Source: an uncultured Clostridia bacterium
GTDB taxonomy: Bacteria; Bacillota; Clostridia; Oscillospirales; Acutalibacteraceae
Assembly (NCBI GenBank): GCA_937896885.1
Contig: CALBNX010000012.1
Location: 1-20,532, forward strand
DNA length: 20,532 nucleotides
Reading direction: 5' to 3'
Positions 1 through 7,741 of this stretch are shown here, one piece after another. Position numbers and translations under genes: made by a program. Each line of letters starts with the position of its first letter. Position 1 is the stretch's first letter. The notes under the pieces are model-generated. The model saw nothing but the letters and a program-made list of their open reading frames with translations. It was not told the DNA's origin and ran no database searches.

Positions 1-111
1 TTAATAGCAGTTTATTATTATAGACCAGTCAAGTCAATATGTCAATAGTGAATTTGAAAAAGTTGGAAATTTTTTCAAAGTTATTTTCTCCCCTTTTATA
101 AAGTTTTAATT

Positions 112-146
112 TTGCTATTGTCGAATGCTATTATATAATGTATAAT
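112..146 (+). promoter_or_regulatory. Tandem or overlapping lacZ promoters
   Basis: Two overlapping sigma-A-like promoters can be read here. One is TTGCTA (112-117), a 16-bp spacer, and TATAAT (134-139). The other is TTGTCG (118-123), a 17-bp spacer, and TATAAT (141-146). Either would start transcription about 40-50 nt before the lacZ ATG at 196. AAGGAG at 182-187, 8 nt before the ATG, is the ribosome binding site. I see no clear CRE or LacI-type operator, and nothing else in positions 1-111. Confidence 0.55.
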
Positions 147-195
147 ATAGATAATATTTTTGTTAACATAAATTTCCAGATAAGGAGTTAAACTT

Positions 196-3100
196 ATGAG
201 AAATTACAAATATGATTGGGAAAATCCTGCAATTATCAAAAGAAATAAAGAAGACGGTCACGTTATCGCCTTTTCTTATGATAATGAAGCTGACGCATTA
301 AACCGTGTTGAGCCAAGTTCAAAAATGACTCTTAACGGCACTTGGAAATTCCATTGGCAGAGAGGTTTAAATGATTGTCCAACAGATTTTTATAAGGATA
401 GTTTTGATATGTCTTTCTGGCGTGACATTACTGTTCCATCAGTATGGCAAATTGGTCAGGATACTGAAAGTTATCCTTACTATTATGCATCTACATATTG
501 CCGTGCAATAAGCAGAAGTAAAGCTAAGATTCCATCAATTGACCACACAATGCAAGAAATCGGTATTTATGTTCGTGATTTTGATATGCCAGAGCATTTT
601 GACGGTCAAGAGATTTTCTTACACTTTGGTGCTGCTAAATCTGCTATTGAAGTTTATCTCAATGGTGAGTTTGTTGGCTATTCACAGGGCTCAATGACAC
701 CACACGAATTTGACATTACAAAATATGCTCGCAAGGGTTCAAACAGAGTGGCAGTTAAGGTTTATCGTTTTTCTGATGGTGCTTATCTTGAAAATCAGGA
801 TATGTGGTTGCTCTGTGGCCTTTATAGAGAGGTTTATGTATTTGCAGAACCTAAAAAATGTGTTCGCGACTTCTTTATCACAACAGATTTAGATGCTGAA
901 TACAAAGACAGTGATACAAATCTTGAAATCAAAGTTAATGATTATGCTGGTAGTGGTTCTGCAACAGTTAAGGCAGAAATCATTGACGGTGACGAGAGAA
1001 TTCTTTTAGGAGAAGCAGAATTTGACGGCTCTGCAAATCTTAAATTCAACAAACTTATCGAAAATCCAAAGAAATGGTCTGCTGAAAGTCCATATCTTTA
1101 TAAATTGCTTATCAGTATTACCGCTGACGGCAAGACTACATATAAGTGCATTCGTTTTGGTTTCAAAAAAGTTGAAATTATCGGTGAAAAGTTCTTGTTC
1201 AATGGTAAACCATTGATGCTTCGTGGTGTTAACCGTCACGACTTTGACCCTGACAATGGTTGGGCTGTGCCTACGGAAAGATATCATCAGGACTTAAACT
1301 TTATGAAGAATGCGAATATCAACTCAATTCGTACTTCTCACTATCCTGATGACCCATATTTCTATGAGCTCTGTGACGAATATGGTTTCTATGTTATGGA
1401 CGAATGTGACCTTGAAACTCACGGTGTTCGTCGTAAAGGTGTTCCAGGTGACAACCCAATGTGGACTGACGCAGTTATTGACAGAATGGAAAGAATGGTG
1501 CTTCGTGACAGAAACCACGCTTGTGTATTTATGTGGTCACTTGGTAACGAGGCTGGTGACGGCAACAACTTTATGGAAATGAAGAAAGCTGCACTCAAGC
1601 TCGACAATACTCGTCAATTCCATTATGAAGGTGACTTTACATTCACAAAGAGTGATGTTATTTCTCGTATGTATCCTGTTGAAAGTGTTATGAAGAAACT
1701 TTGCAACAAAGAGCCTATTGAAATCACTCTTTATGACAATATCGCAAACGCACTTGCTGCTGACTCAAAACCAATTAAGAAAGAAGATTATTGCAGACCT
1801 ATTCTTCTTTGTGAATATGCTCACGCTATGGAAAACAGCCTTGGTAATTTCCAAGAATATATGGATGACTTTGAGGCTCACGACCATATGTGTGGCGGAT
1901 ATATCTGGGACTTTGTTGACCAAGCAATCCGCAAAAAGACTCCAGACGGCGACCAATGGCTTTATGGTACAGACTTTGAGCCTTATGAGCCAGGCAGATA
2001 TACACATCTTCCAAACACAACTGCGATGACAGGCAGTAACACATATTTCAATGCTAACGGTATTATCACAGCAGACAGAAAACCTCACCCATCATATTTT
2101 GAGGTTAAGAAAGTTTACTGTGAAATCAAGGTTAAAGAAAAAGATTTGAGTAAGGGTGAGTTTACTCTTATTAACAAGAAACTTTTCACTGACCTTGCTG
2201 ATTTCGAGTTCAAGTGGAGTTTGCAAGCAGAAGGTGTTGAAGTACAGAGTGGCGTTGTTGACATTAACTGTGCTCCCCTTTCAGAAATTAATTTCACAAT
2301 TCCTTATGATTTGACAAGTCTTCCAGAAAAAGAATGCGTGCTTATTATCTCATTCCTTAATAAGACTGCACATCCTTGGTGCGAAGCAGGTTATGAACAA
2401 GGCTTTGACCAGTTTGTTGTTAAAGAAGCAAAGGCAGAAGAAAAGACATATAGCGGTCAGCTCACACATGTTAAAGATGGTCAGGTTGTTACTGCACAGG
2501 GCGAAGGTTTCTCAATCAAAATTGATAGCGGTAAAATCGTTTCACTTAAATTTGACGATAAAGAATACTTAAAATCTGCAGTTACTCCTAACTATTTCAG
2601 AGCAGTTACCGACAACGACCTTTCAAACACAAACTTTGTTCCGTTCATCATTCCGTTCCACCCATATTTCAATTGGCAGAGAGCAACAAACAGTGCAAAG
2701 GGTACAGTTAAATCTGCAAGCAAGAACTCACTTGGTCAGTTAGTAATCAATATTGATTGGAGTGTTCAGTTCTTCTCAGGTGTAACATCTGTAATTGTTG
2801 TAAACCCTGACGGTAGTCTTGAAATTACTCATACAGGTACACCTAAAATGTTCAATCTTCTTCGTTTCGGTACAAAGATGGGACTTCTTCGTGAATTTGA
2901 CCAAGTTAAATGGTATGGTCGTGGTCCACAAGAAACATATTTCGACCGTAAAACAGGTGGTAAGATTACTCTTCACGAAAAGAGTGTTGCAGACCTTGAG
3001 CATCACTATATGAGACCACAGGAAAACGGTAACAGAACTGATGTTAGATGGGTTGAAATCACAAATAAAGATGGTAAAGGTCTTCGCTTTGAGGCTATGG

Positions 3101-3327
3101 GTGAAACACCAATCTGTTTCAGCGCATGGCACTACACACAAGACCAACTTCAACTTGCAAAACATATTCACGAATTACCACATTATGATATTACAACATT
3201 CAATGTTGACTTGAATCAAATCGGTGTTGGTGGCGATATGCCTGGTGACGCACAAGTTCGTGAAAAGTATCAGATGAAACCTAATAAGGAATACACATAC
3301 ACATTCCGAATTGCACCGATTAAATAA
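196..3327 (+). CDS. lacZ: Beta-galactosidase, GH2 (LacZ type)
   Basis: Large GH2 beta-galactosidase of 1043 residues (E. coli LacZ has about 1023). It hydrolyses terminal beta-galactosides such as lactose. No signal peptide is seen, so it should act in the cytosol. An N-terminal jelly-roll sugar-binding domain (about 45-215) is followed by a beta-sandwich, a TIM barrel (about 335-635), and the C-terminal Bgal-small-N domain with WYGRGPQETYFDRKTG. The acid/base is Glu452 in GNEAG and the nucleophile is Glu540 in LCEYAHAM. NRHDFDP and TSHYPDDP are also typical. After the nucleophile the usual AMGNSLG reads AMENSLG (Glu546 for Gly). The gene is monocistronic with its own promoter and terminator, and converges on a phosphoesterase gene. 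A GPH sugar transporter lies about 1.4 kb away on the other strand. The GH2 family is certain; the exact beta-galactoside is not. Confidence 0.95.
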   Translation: MRNYKYDWENPAIIKRNKEDGHVIAFSYDNEADALNRVEPSSKMTLNGTWKFHWQRGLNDCPTDFYKDSFDMSFWRDITVPSVWQIGQDTESYPYYYASTYCRAISRSKAKIPSIDHTMQEIGIYVRDFDMPEHFDGQEIFLHFGAAKSAIEVYLNGEFVGYSQGSMTPHEFDITKYARKGSNRVAVKVYRFSDGAYLENQDMWLLCGLYREVYVFAEPKKCVRDFFITTDLDAEYKDSDTNLEIKVNDYAGSGSATVKAEIIDGDERILLGEAEFDGSANLKFNKLIENPKKWSAESPYLYKLLISITADGKTTYKCIRFGFKKVEIIGEKFLFNGKPLMLRGVNRHDFDPDNGWAVPTERYHQDLNFMKNANINSIRTSHYPDDPYFYELCDEYGFYVMDECDLETHGVRRKGVPGDNPMWTDAVIDRMERMVLRDRNHACVFMWSLGNEAGDGNNFMEMKKAALKLDNTRQFHYEGDFTFTKSDVISRMYPVESVMKKLCNKEPIEITLYDNIANALAADSKPIKKEDYCRPILLCEYAHAMENSLGNFQEYMDDFEAHDHMCGGYIWDFVDQAIRKKTPDGDQWLYGTDFEPYEPGRYTHLPNTTAMTGSNTYFNANGIITADRKPHPSYFEVKKVYCEIKVKEKDLSKGEFTLINKKLFTDLADFEFKWSLQAEGVEVQSGVVDINCAPLSEINFTIPYDLTSLPEKECVLIISFLNKTAHPWCEAGYEQGFDQFVVKEAKAEEKTYSGQLTHVKDGQVVTAQGEGFSIKIDSGKIVSLKFDDKEYLKSAVTPNYFRAVTDNDLSNTNFVPFIIPFHPYFNWQRATNSAKGTVKSASKNSLGQLVINIDWSVQFFSGVTSVIVVNPDGSLEITHTGTPKMFNLLRFGTKMGLLREFDQVKWYGRGPQETYFDRKTGGKITLHEKSVADLEHHYMRPQENGNRTDVRWVEITNKDGKGLRFEAMGETPICFSAWHYTQDQLQLAKHIHELPHYDITTFNVDLNQIGVGGDMPGDAQVREKYQMKPNKEYTYTFRIAPIK

Positions 3328-3338
3328 TTGAATATAAA

Positions 3339-3372
3339 GAAAACGGACAGATTTAAAATCTGTCCGTTTTTT
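3339..3372. terminator. Bidirectional terminator between lacZ and phosphoesterase
   Basis: A near-perfect palindrome, AAACGGACAGATTT (3341-3354) with AAATCTGTCCGTTT (3356-3369), is followed by a T-run on the plus strand. It is preceded by an A-rich stretch that gives a T-rich tail on the minus strand. It sits 11 nt past the lacZ stop and just before the stop of the convergent gene, so it probably ends both transcripts. Confidence 0.85.
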
Positions 3373-3374
3373 AT

Positions 3375-4721
3375 TTACCATTCTATTGTTTCGTTATAAT
3401 CATCGTAGCCGTAGTTACCTGCTGTGTTTATGAGCAATTCAGCAATGTCAACCTTTTCACCATAAGGGTCTTTAACGGTGATTTTTTTGAGGATTGGTTT
3501 GATTCTATTGACGAATGCGATGAACACCTCCCCTTCTGGTGTGCCTTTATTATAGGTTTGATTACCACGGAAGATATTTCGCACAAGTACTGTTGCATAA
3601 TCTATAAGTTTCACTTTTCTTATGCTCTTGTCACACTTGATAAATAGCAATCTTGCAAGTGTACCAAGTTTTACTGAACAAAGGATTTTACCTGCTATGC
3701 GAAGACCGAAAATCAATCCTTTTGATTGTTTTATACCGAATTTTCTCATTGCTCTTGTGGTGTCATCACGCAAATCAAGAAGAATATTTCTAATCATAGC
3801 GTCAAATACACTTGTGAGATATTCTTTGCAAGTCAATCCTTTTGTGTCATACTGGAAATCAGGTGTAGGAATGCTCTCAATTTCTGCTTTGTTTTCGTTG
3901 AGAGTTACAAGTCTTATATATGACGGGTCTGCAATAATTGAGCCGGTTGTAACATCAAAGAATTTGTTACCCTTTTCAGTAGTAAACTCGTTAATACTTT
4001 GGTTGTGCATATGTCCTGTGAAAACAAGGTGCACTCCTTCATCAGCAAGAAGTGTTGCAACTGATTTATAATCATACATAAGTGCTGATTTGATTATTGA
4101 GAAAAGTGGTTGAATTGGAAGCACGGGATAGTGGCAGATTGCAAACATTGTTTGATTGTCTTCTCTCGCCTTTTTAGTTTGCTCTTTAATCCATTCAACT
4201 TGTTTTTCGGTTAAACTGAACTGACCTTTTGTTTTAATGTCAGCATTGATTGCGAGAAGTCTTACCCCATCACTTAACTGTGCCACATAAGAGAGATGCT
4301 CACTATCAACTGCGATTGCATCGCTGAATCCAAAGTCATTATAAAGTTTAATAAGGTCTTCTTTTGGTGTTGGCTCGGGCATATATCTGCCATTCTCGCC
4401 AAATGCAAATGGGTCACCTTTCCAGTCGTGGTCAGCAGTTATAAGATAAATCTTTTTCCCCTTTGCCTTTAAATCGTATAACAATTTAATAAACTTTTCG
4501 TGACTTTTTCTTTCACCATTTTGTGTTAAGTCACCCACGATTAAAACTGTGTCAGCTAAATCAGTTTCACCTAAATATTTAAACACAGCATTATTGATAC
4601 TTTCTGTTTCTGCAAAGCATTTCTGCTCATAATGCATAAAGTCGTCATAATCCGGACCAGAGCAACCTAAATCAGTATCAAAAAAATGTGGGTCAGTTAA
4701 AACCAAAAATTTAAAACTCAT
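3375..4721 (-). CDS. Calcineurin-like metallophosphoesterase
   Basis: Cytosolic metallophosphoesterase of 448 residues; no signal peptide is seen. The two-metal motifs run in order: DPH (Asp10, His12), GDLTQNGE (Asp64, Asn68), ADHD (97-99), CHYP (His197), and GHMHN (His237, His239). The third motif is normally GNHD. Here the metal-bridging Asn is replaced by Asp97, which could alter metal choice or rate. After the catalytic domain (to about 275) come about 170 residues with no domain I recognise. The start is set by AGGTG a few bases before the ATG. A terminator hairpin lies directly upstream and I found no clear promoter in the 52-bp gap, so expression may rely on a weak promoter or read-through. 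The substrate is unknown. Confidence 0.85.
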   Translation of the reverse strand: MSFKFLVLTDPHFFDTDLGCSGPDYDDFMHYEQKCFAETESINNAVFKYLGETDLADTVLIVGDLTQNGERKSHEKFIKLLYDLKAKGKKIYLITADHDWKGDPFAFGENGRYMPEPTPKEDLIKLYNDFGFSDAIAVDSEHLSYVAQLSDGVRLLAINADIKTKGQFSLTEKQVEWIKEQTKKAREDNQTMFAICHYPVLPIQPLFSIIKSALMYDYKSVATLLADEGVHLVFTGHMHNQSINEFTTEKGNKFFDVTTGSIIADPSYIRLVTLNENKAEIESIPTPDFQYDTKGLTCKEYLTSVFDAMIRNILLDLRDDTTRAMRKFGIKQSKGLIFGLRIAGKILCSVKLGTLARLLFIKCDKSIRKVKLIDYATVLVRNIFRGNQTYNKGTPEGEVFIAFVNRIKPILKKITVKDPYGEKVDIAELLINTAGNYGYDDYNETIEW

Positions 4722-4736
4722 AATATCACCTATAAA

Positions 4737-4768
4737 AATAACCGCTGAAGATTATGTCAGCGGTTATT
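4737..4768 (-). terminator. Terminator of the yhhN-GPH operon
   Basis: AATAACCGCTGA (4737-4748) pairs with TCAGCGGTTATT (4757-4768) around an 8-nt loop. Read on the minus strand it is followed by TTTTTATA. It lies 5 nt past the stop of the GPH transporter and directly before the phosphoesterase gene. Confidence 0.85.
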
Positions 4769-4773
4769 GTGTT

Positions 4774-6279
4774 TTATTCTGTTACAACAAAGCCTTCTGA
4801 CTCACGCTTTGCTTGAAGTTGTGCAATCATATCTTTTTTCTCTTTGCCCGCAATCTTATAGAAGAACATTGGGATTGAGCAGAGAAGCATACTGATACCA
4901 GGTACGATTGAAACGAGTGAAAACATTGCAAATCTCATTTCGGGTGGCATATCAAGTGCTGATACAACTGAAGTTGATGAAAGCATCTGAGCAGGGTCAA
5001 GACCGATTACCATATACATAATAACAATACCTGATGTTGCGAATGCATTACCGATTTTGTTAATGAAACCTTGGCAAGCAGCACCGAGAGCATTGTCGCG
5101 GAAGCCTGTTTTAAGTTCCATAAAGTCAAGACAGTCACCAATCATTGCAAGAGAAACTGTATTGATAACGCCAAGTGGAATACAAGAAATGATGATGAAT
5201 GGAATACAAGCATAGAGATTCATTGTAAACCAACCAACAATTGTTGTAACAATACTTGCAACAAAACCTGCAAGGCAAGTTACAATAACAAGTTTCTTAT
5301 AGTCAAACTTTTTCATAAGTTTTGGCATAAAGAGCGTTGCGCCGAAAAGACCAACGATTGAGCTAATCTGGAAAACTGTTTTAACTGTTGAGATGCTTGA
5401 CTCAATAGCAGCAATTCTTTCTGCCTCTGTTGCAAGTGTTGCAAGGTCTGGACCTATGTAGAATGAGTAACGTGCAACGTGAATAGCTGCTGCAGATACC
5501 ATATAACGACCGCTTGAAAGAACACCCATCAAAAGAACAAGTACAAGCGGTTTGCACTTGAATACACGAGCAAGCTGTGATGGTTCACCAGGTTGACGCT
5601 TGCGAACAGGCATTTTAACTCTTTCTTTAACACCTGTGCAAACACGAGAATAAAGAATTGTGCCAAGTCCGACAGTAACAATCGCCATAATAAGATATTT
5701 TCTCTTTTGAACCATAAGGGGGTCAGGTGCAACTTCTTGGTTTTTAACCCAAGCGGCAATAACAAGACCAACTACAAGGAATAGTACTTCAGGTACTGCT
5801 GAACCAATTGAGTTATAAATCTTACTTACAGAAATAACTGAACTTCTCTCTTCTGAATCGGGTGTGATAACATTGGGAAGTCCCCAGAATGAAACGTCAC
5901 CGATTGTGTAAATCATACCCCAAGCAACATAAACAATTGCTGAATAAATCATAAGTTCTGTCTTTGGAAGGTCAGGGCTTAAATACATAAGCAATGTAAC
6001 AGCAGCAATCGGAACAAGTGCAAAACGAATAAACGGAATCATTTTACCACTTTTAAGATTGCTTCTGTCAACAATCATACCCATAAGTGGGTCATTGATA
6101 GCATCCCATACTCTTGCCAAGAGCATAAGCAACAACACGAACATTGGTGTCAACTGCAAAACGTTGAGATAATAGTCACTGATATAACTTGACATCAAAG
6201 CATAAATCATACCCTGACCTAAACCTGCAACGCAAAAGGCAGTTAATTCTTTTTTAGGAACAAAAGTTTTAGTTTCCAT
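4774..6279 (-). CDS. GPH-family sugar:cation symporter
   Basis: Membrane carrier of 501 residues, about 12 hydrophobic segments, in the glycoside-pentoside-hexuronide:cation symporter family (MelB-like, MFS fold). The hallmark is ARVWDAINDPLMGMIVDR (residues 55-72). Its acidic residues Asp59 and Asp63 lie where MelB binds its coupling cation, and Asp71-Arg72 closes the loop. It probably imports a glycoside with Na+ or H+. It is the second gene of an operon: the upstream YhhN-family gene ends 11 bp earlier and its stop codon overlaps this gene's AAGGAG, so translation is probably coupled. A strong terminator follows. The nearby GH2 beta-galactosidase suggests a galactoside substrate, but that gene is on the other strand, in a separate unit. 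The substrate is inference. Confidence 0.88.
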   Translation of the reverse strand: METKTFVPKKELTAFCVAGLGQGMIYALMSSYISDYYLNVLQLTPMFVLLLMLLARVWDAINDPLMGMIVDRSNLKSGKMIPFIRFALVPIAAVTLLMYLSPDLPKTELMIYSAIVYVAWGMIYTIGDVSFWGLPNVITPDSEERSSVISVSKIYNSIGSAVPEVLFLVVGLVIAAWVKNQEVAPDPLMVQKRKYLIMAIVTVGLGTILYSRVCTGVKERVKMPVRKRQPGEPSQLARVFKCKPLVLVLLMGVLSSGRYMVSAAAIHVARYSFYIGPDLATLATEAERIAAIESSISTVKTVFQISSIVGLFGATLFMPKLMKKFDYKKLVIVTCLAGFVASIVTTIVGWFTMNLYACIPFIIISCIPLGVINTVSLAMIGDCLDFMELKTGFRDNALGAACQGFINKIGNAFATSGIVIMYMVIGLDPAQMLSSTSVVSALDMPPEMRFAMFSLVSIVPGISMLLCSIPMFFYKIAGKEKKDMIAQLQAKRESEGFVVTE

Positions 6280-6290
6280 TTTAGTTCTCC

Positions 6291-7016
6291 TTAGTTAAAT
6301 AAAAGTGTACTTGCGAACAAGAATTGTGCTAAATAATAAAGTGTGTGGTTTATAATAACATTTACCTTTGTGTTCTTGCCTTTTTCGAAATAGATTGATG
6401 AAAGAACAAGGTCTGAAAGTACGAATGCAATTGAGCCAATCATCAAAACTAAGAATTTCTTTGAATGTCCGAAAAGGAAAAATCCGTTAATTGAGCAGAA
6501 CATTGTTGCTGCAACAAAGAGAGCATAAATTATTGTGATTAACCTAAATTCGCCATAATCAAGATTCTTGTTGATTTTTTCCATAAGTGCTGCTATAACT
6601 GCAAAAATCACGCAAGAACCAATGAGATGTGGAACCATCCACCATTCATATTCTGCAAAGTTTAAAAGTATTGCAGGAATGAAAAATGTGTGACCAATCA
6701 TAAAGCAGATAAAGCCTGCATAAGTATAAGGTCTTGTGCATTCTTTATGTACATATTTAAGGTCGAGCCAGATGTCACCCAACAAACTGAATATGAAACC
6801 TAACAACATTAAAATTCCATATTCAAAATTGCGTTGGTCATAGCCATTCTTTTCAATATTATAGGCAAAAGTTATGAATGCCGTACCAATAAAGCAAGCA
6901 GAAGCACCCGCTTTAACAAACATTGCACCCAAGCCACCCTTTGTAACTCTCAATGCTAAGAAAAATATAGTAACTATAACACCCAATGCAATTATACCAA
7001 TTACTAATCCTTCCAT
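6291..7016 (-). CDS. YhhN-family membrane protein (lysoplasmalogenase-like)
   Basis: Polytopic membrane protein of 241 residues with about 8 hydrophobic segments, in the YhhN/TMEM86 family. Known animal and some bacterial members hydrolyse lysoplasmalogen. Family blocks visible are LLGDIWLDL (around residue 80), GHTFF (around 108), SDLVLSS (around 201) and NHTLYYLAQFLFA (223-235). The reading frame stays open 20 codons further upstream to a TTG at 7076. I reject that start: it lies inside the -35 of a good promoter, whereas the ATG at 7016 has AGGGGG about 7 nt before it. It is the first gene of an operon with the GPH symporter. Plasmalogens are common in anaerobic clostridia, so a lipid-remodelling role is plausible, but its link to sugar uptake is unclear. 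Confidence 0.82.
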   Translation of the reverse strand: MEGLVIGIIALGVIVTIFFLALRVTKGGLGAMFVKAGASACFIGTAFITFAYNIEKNGYDQRNFEYGILMLLGFIFSLLGDIWLDLKYVHKECTRPYTYAGFICFMIGHTFFIPAILLNFAEYEWWMVPHLIGSCVIFAVIAALMEKINKNLDYGEFRLITIIYALFVAATMFCSINGFFLFGHSKKFLVLMIGSIAFVLSDLVLSSIYFEKGKNTKVNVIINHTLYYLAQFLFASTLLFN

Positions 7017-7047
7017 ATAAAAGCCCCCTAAAAATCTCTTAAAAGAT

Positions 7048-7086
7048 ATTATACTGATAATTGCAAAAAATTTCAATTATCAGTAT
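7048..7086 (-). promoter_or_regulatory. Promoter of yhhN-GPH operon with spanning inverted repeat
   Basis: On the minus strand, TTGAAA (7076-7071), a 17-bp spacer and TATAAT (7053-7048) form a near-consensus sigma-A promoter, about 25-30 nt before the ATG at 7016. A perfect 13-bp inverted repeat, ATACTGATAATTG (7051-7063) and CAATTATCAGTAT (7074-7086), with 10 bp between, covers the spacer and -35. It may be an operator for a dimeric repressor. It could also act as a weak hairpin behind the DUF6472 gene, but no T-run follows. Confidence 0.7.
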
Positions 7087-7095
7087 AACCAAAAA

Positions 7096-7275
7096 CTAAT
7101 TCTGTTTTTTGACAATTCCGTACTCATCATAGAGTCGGTAATATGGACATTGATAGTTTGACGAAGTTAAAAACCGCACCATTTCGTCTTCATCAAGATT
7201 AACGTCACAACAATATTCTTCTAACTCATCGTCGTAATAATAGTTCACGCAAGATTCACAATTTGTTTTTGGCAT
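7096..7275 (-). CDS. Small cysteine-rich DUF6472-type protein
   Basis: Protein of 59 residues, acidic, resembling the clostridial DUF6472 family, of unknown function. It has CESC near the N-terminus, a CC pair, NLDEDEM, and QCPYYR, ending in YGIVKKQ. The five cysteines suggest a bound metal, probably zinc, but that is inference. The start at 7275 is chosen because AGGGAG lies 8 nt upstream. An in-frame GTG at 7308 lies at the expected transcription start of the promoter at 7315-7343 and has no ribosome binding site. It is monocistronic: a terminator of the preceding gene lies upstream and its own promoter drives it. Confidence 0.75.
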   Translation of the reverse strand: MPKTNCESCVNYYYDDELEEYCCDVNLDEDEMVRFLTSSNYQCPYYRLYDEYGIVKKQN

Positions 7276-7314
7276 TTTAATTTCTCCCTGAAAATATAAA
7301 TACTTCACATATAA

Positions 7315-7343
7315 ATTCTAACACGAGAGTAAAAGAATAGCAA
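7315..7343 (-). promoter_or_regulatory. Promoter of the DUF6472 gene
   Basis: Minus-strand TTGCTA (7343-7338), a 17-bp spacer, and TAGAAT (7320-7315). Transcription would begin near 7308, about 33 nt before the ATG at 7275, in line with that start choice. Confidence 0.55.
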
Positions 7344-7355
7344 CCACAAATCCAT

Positions 7356-7389
7356 AAAAAAGAACTGACCACAAAAGAGTAGTCAGTTC
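7356..7389 (-). terminator. Terminator of the OPT-PqqD operon
   Basis: GAACTGAC (7362-7369) and GTCAGTTC (7382-7389) form an 8-bp stem around a 12-nt loop. On the minus strand six T residues follow. It lies 4 nt past the PqqD-like stop codon. Confidence 0.85.
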
Positions 7390-7393
7390 ACTT

Positions 7394-7741
7394 TTATTCT
7401 TTCCAGATTATAAACCCATAACTTTCAAGTGTTTGAAAATACTGTGCCAAACGGTCATAAAGTGGCTCGGCTTTATCGCCAAAATGTTCTTTTACAGATT
7501 TGCCTAATTTATAGATATTAGTTTCACCGTCAATAAGTGGCCAGATAAAATTGCCCATTTCATCAAGGTGGATATAACTCACTTTTGGTTTTTTGAGAAT
7601 AATCTGCGCTATTTTGTTAGCAACTCCCCTATTCTCAACTTCAAGAGTTATTTCGCCATTTTCATTGGCCGACCAATTGAGTCCGTCTTTATGCACGGGG
7701 ATTTTATCGAGATAATTTTCTGTGGCTAATTTACGGCTCAT
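7394..7741 (-). CDS. PqqD-family (RRE-like) protein coupled to OPT
   Basis: Protein of 115 residues whose second half (about 50-113) matches the PqqD family: HLDEMGNFIWPLIDG, then FGDKAEPLYDRLAQYF and LESYGFI. In RiPP biosynthesis this winged-helix fold is the recognition element that binds precursor peptides. Residues 1-45 are a separate basic and polar segment I do not recognise. I place the start at 7741, where ATGA overlaps the OPT stop by 4 bp, a sign of translational coupling. An in-frame GTG at 7765 is less likely. No radical SAM enzyme, YcaO or precursor peptide is seen nearby, so PQQ synthesis is unlikely. By context it may bind peptides brought in by the transporter or modulate the transporter; that is inference. 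Confidence 0.8.
   Translation of the reverse strand: MSRKLATENYLDKIPVHKDGLNWSANENGEITLEVENRGVANKIAQIILKKPKVSYIHLDEMGNFIWPLIDGETNIYKLGKSVKEHFGDKAEPLYDRLAQYFQTLESYGFIIWKE

Noticed and set aside
118..126. ATTGTCGAAT occurring both in the lacZ promoter and near 18742-18751
   Set aside because: It sits at different places relative to the promoters and is a short AT-rich match, probably chance.
2776..3171. Long antisense open frame inside lacZ, and similar frames elsewhere
   Set aside because: They lie opposite or out of frame with strongly supported genes, lack ribosome binding sites and look like no known family.
196..6279. A lac operon uniting lacZ and the GPH transporter
   Set aside because: The genes are on opposite strands, with another gene and two terminators between them. 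A shared substrate is possible but not an operon.
7017..7076. Longer yhhN-family protein from a TTG at 7076
   Set aside because: The TTG falls inside the -35 of the operon promoter, and the ATG at 7016 has a good ribosome binding site.
7096..7275. The Cys-rich small protein as a RiPP precursor for the nearby PqqD-like protein
   Set aside because: It looks like the widespread DUF6472 family, has its own promoter, is cut off from the PqqD gene by a terminator, and no maturase is nearby.
7394..7741. PQQ biosynthesis
   Set aside because: No pqqA, pqqB, pqqC or pqqE-like gene is present; only the fold is shared.
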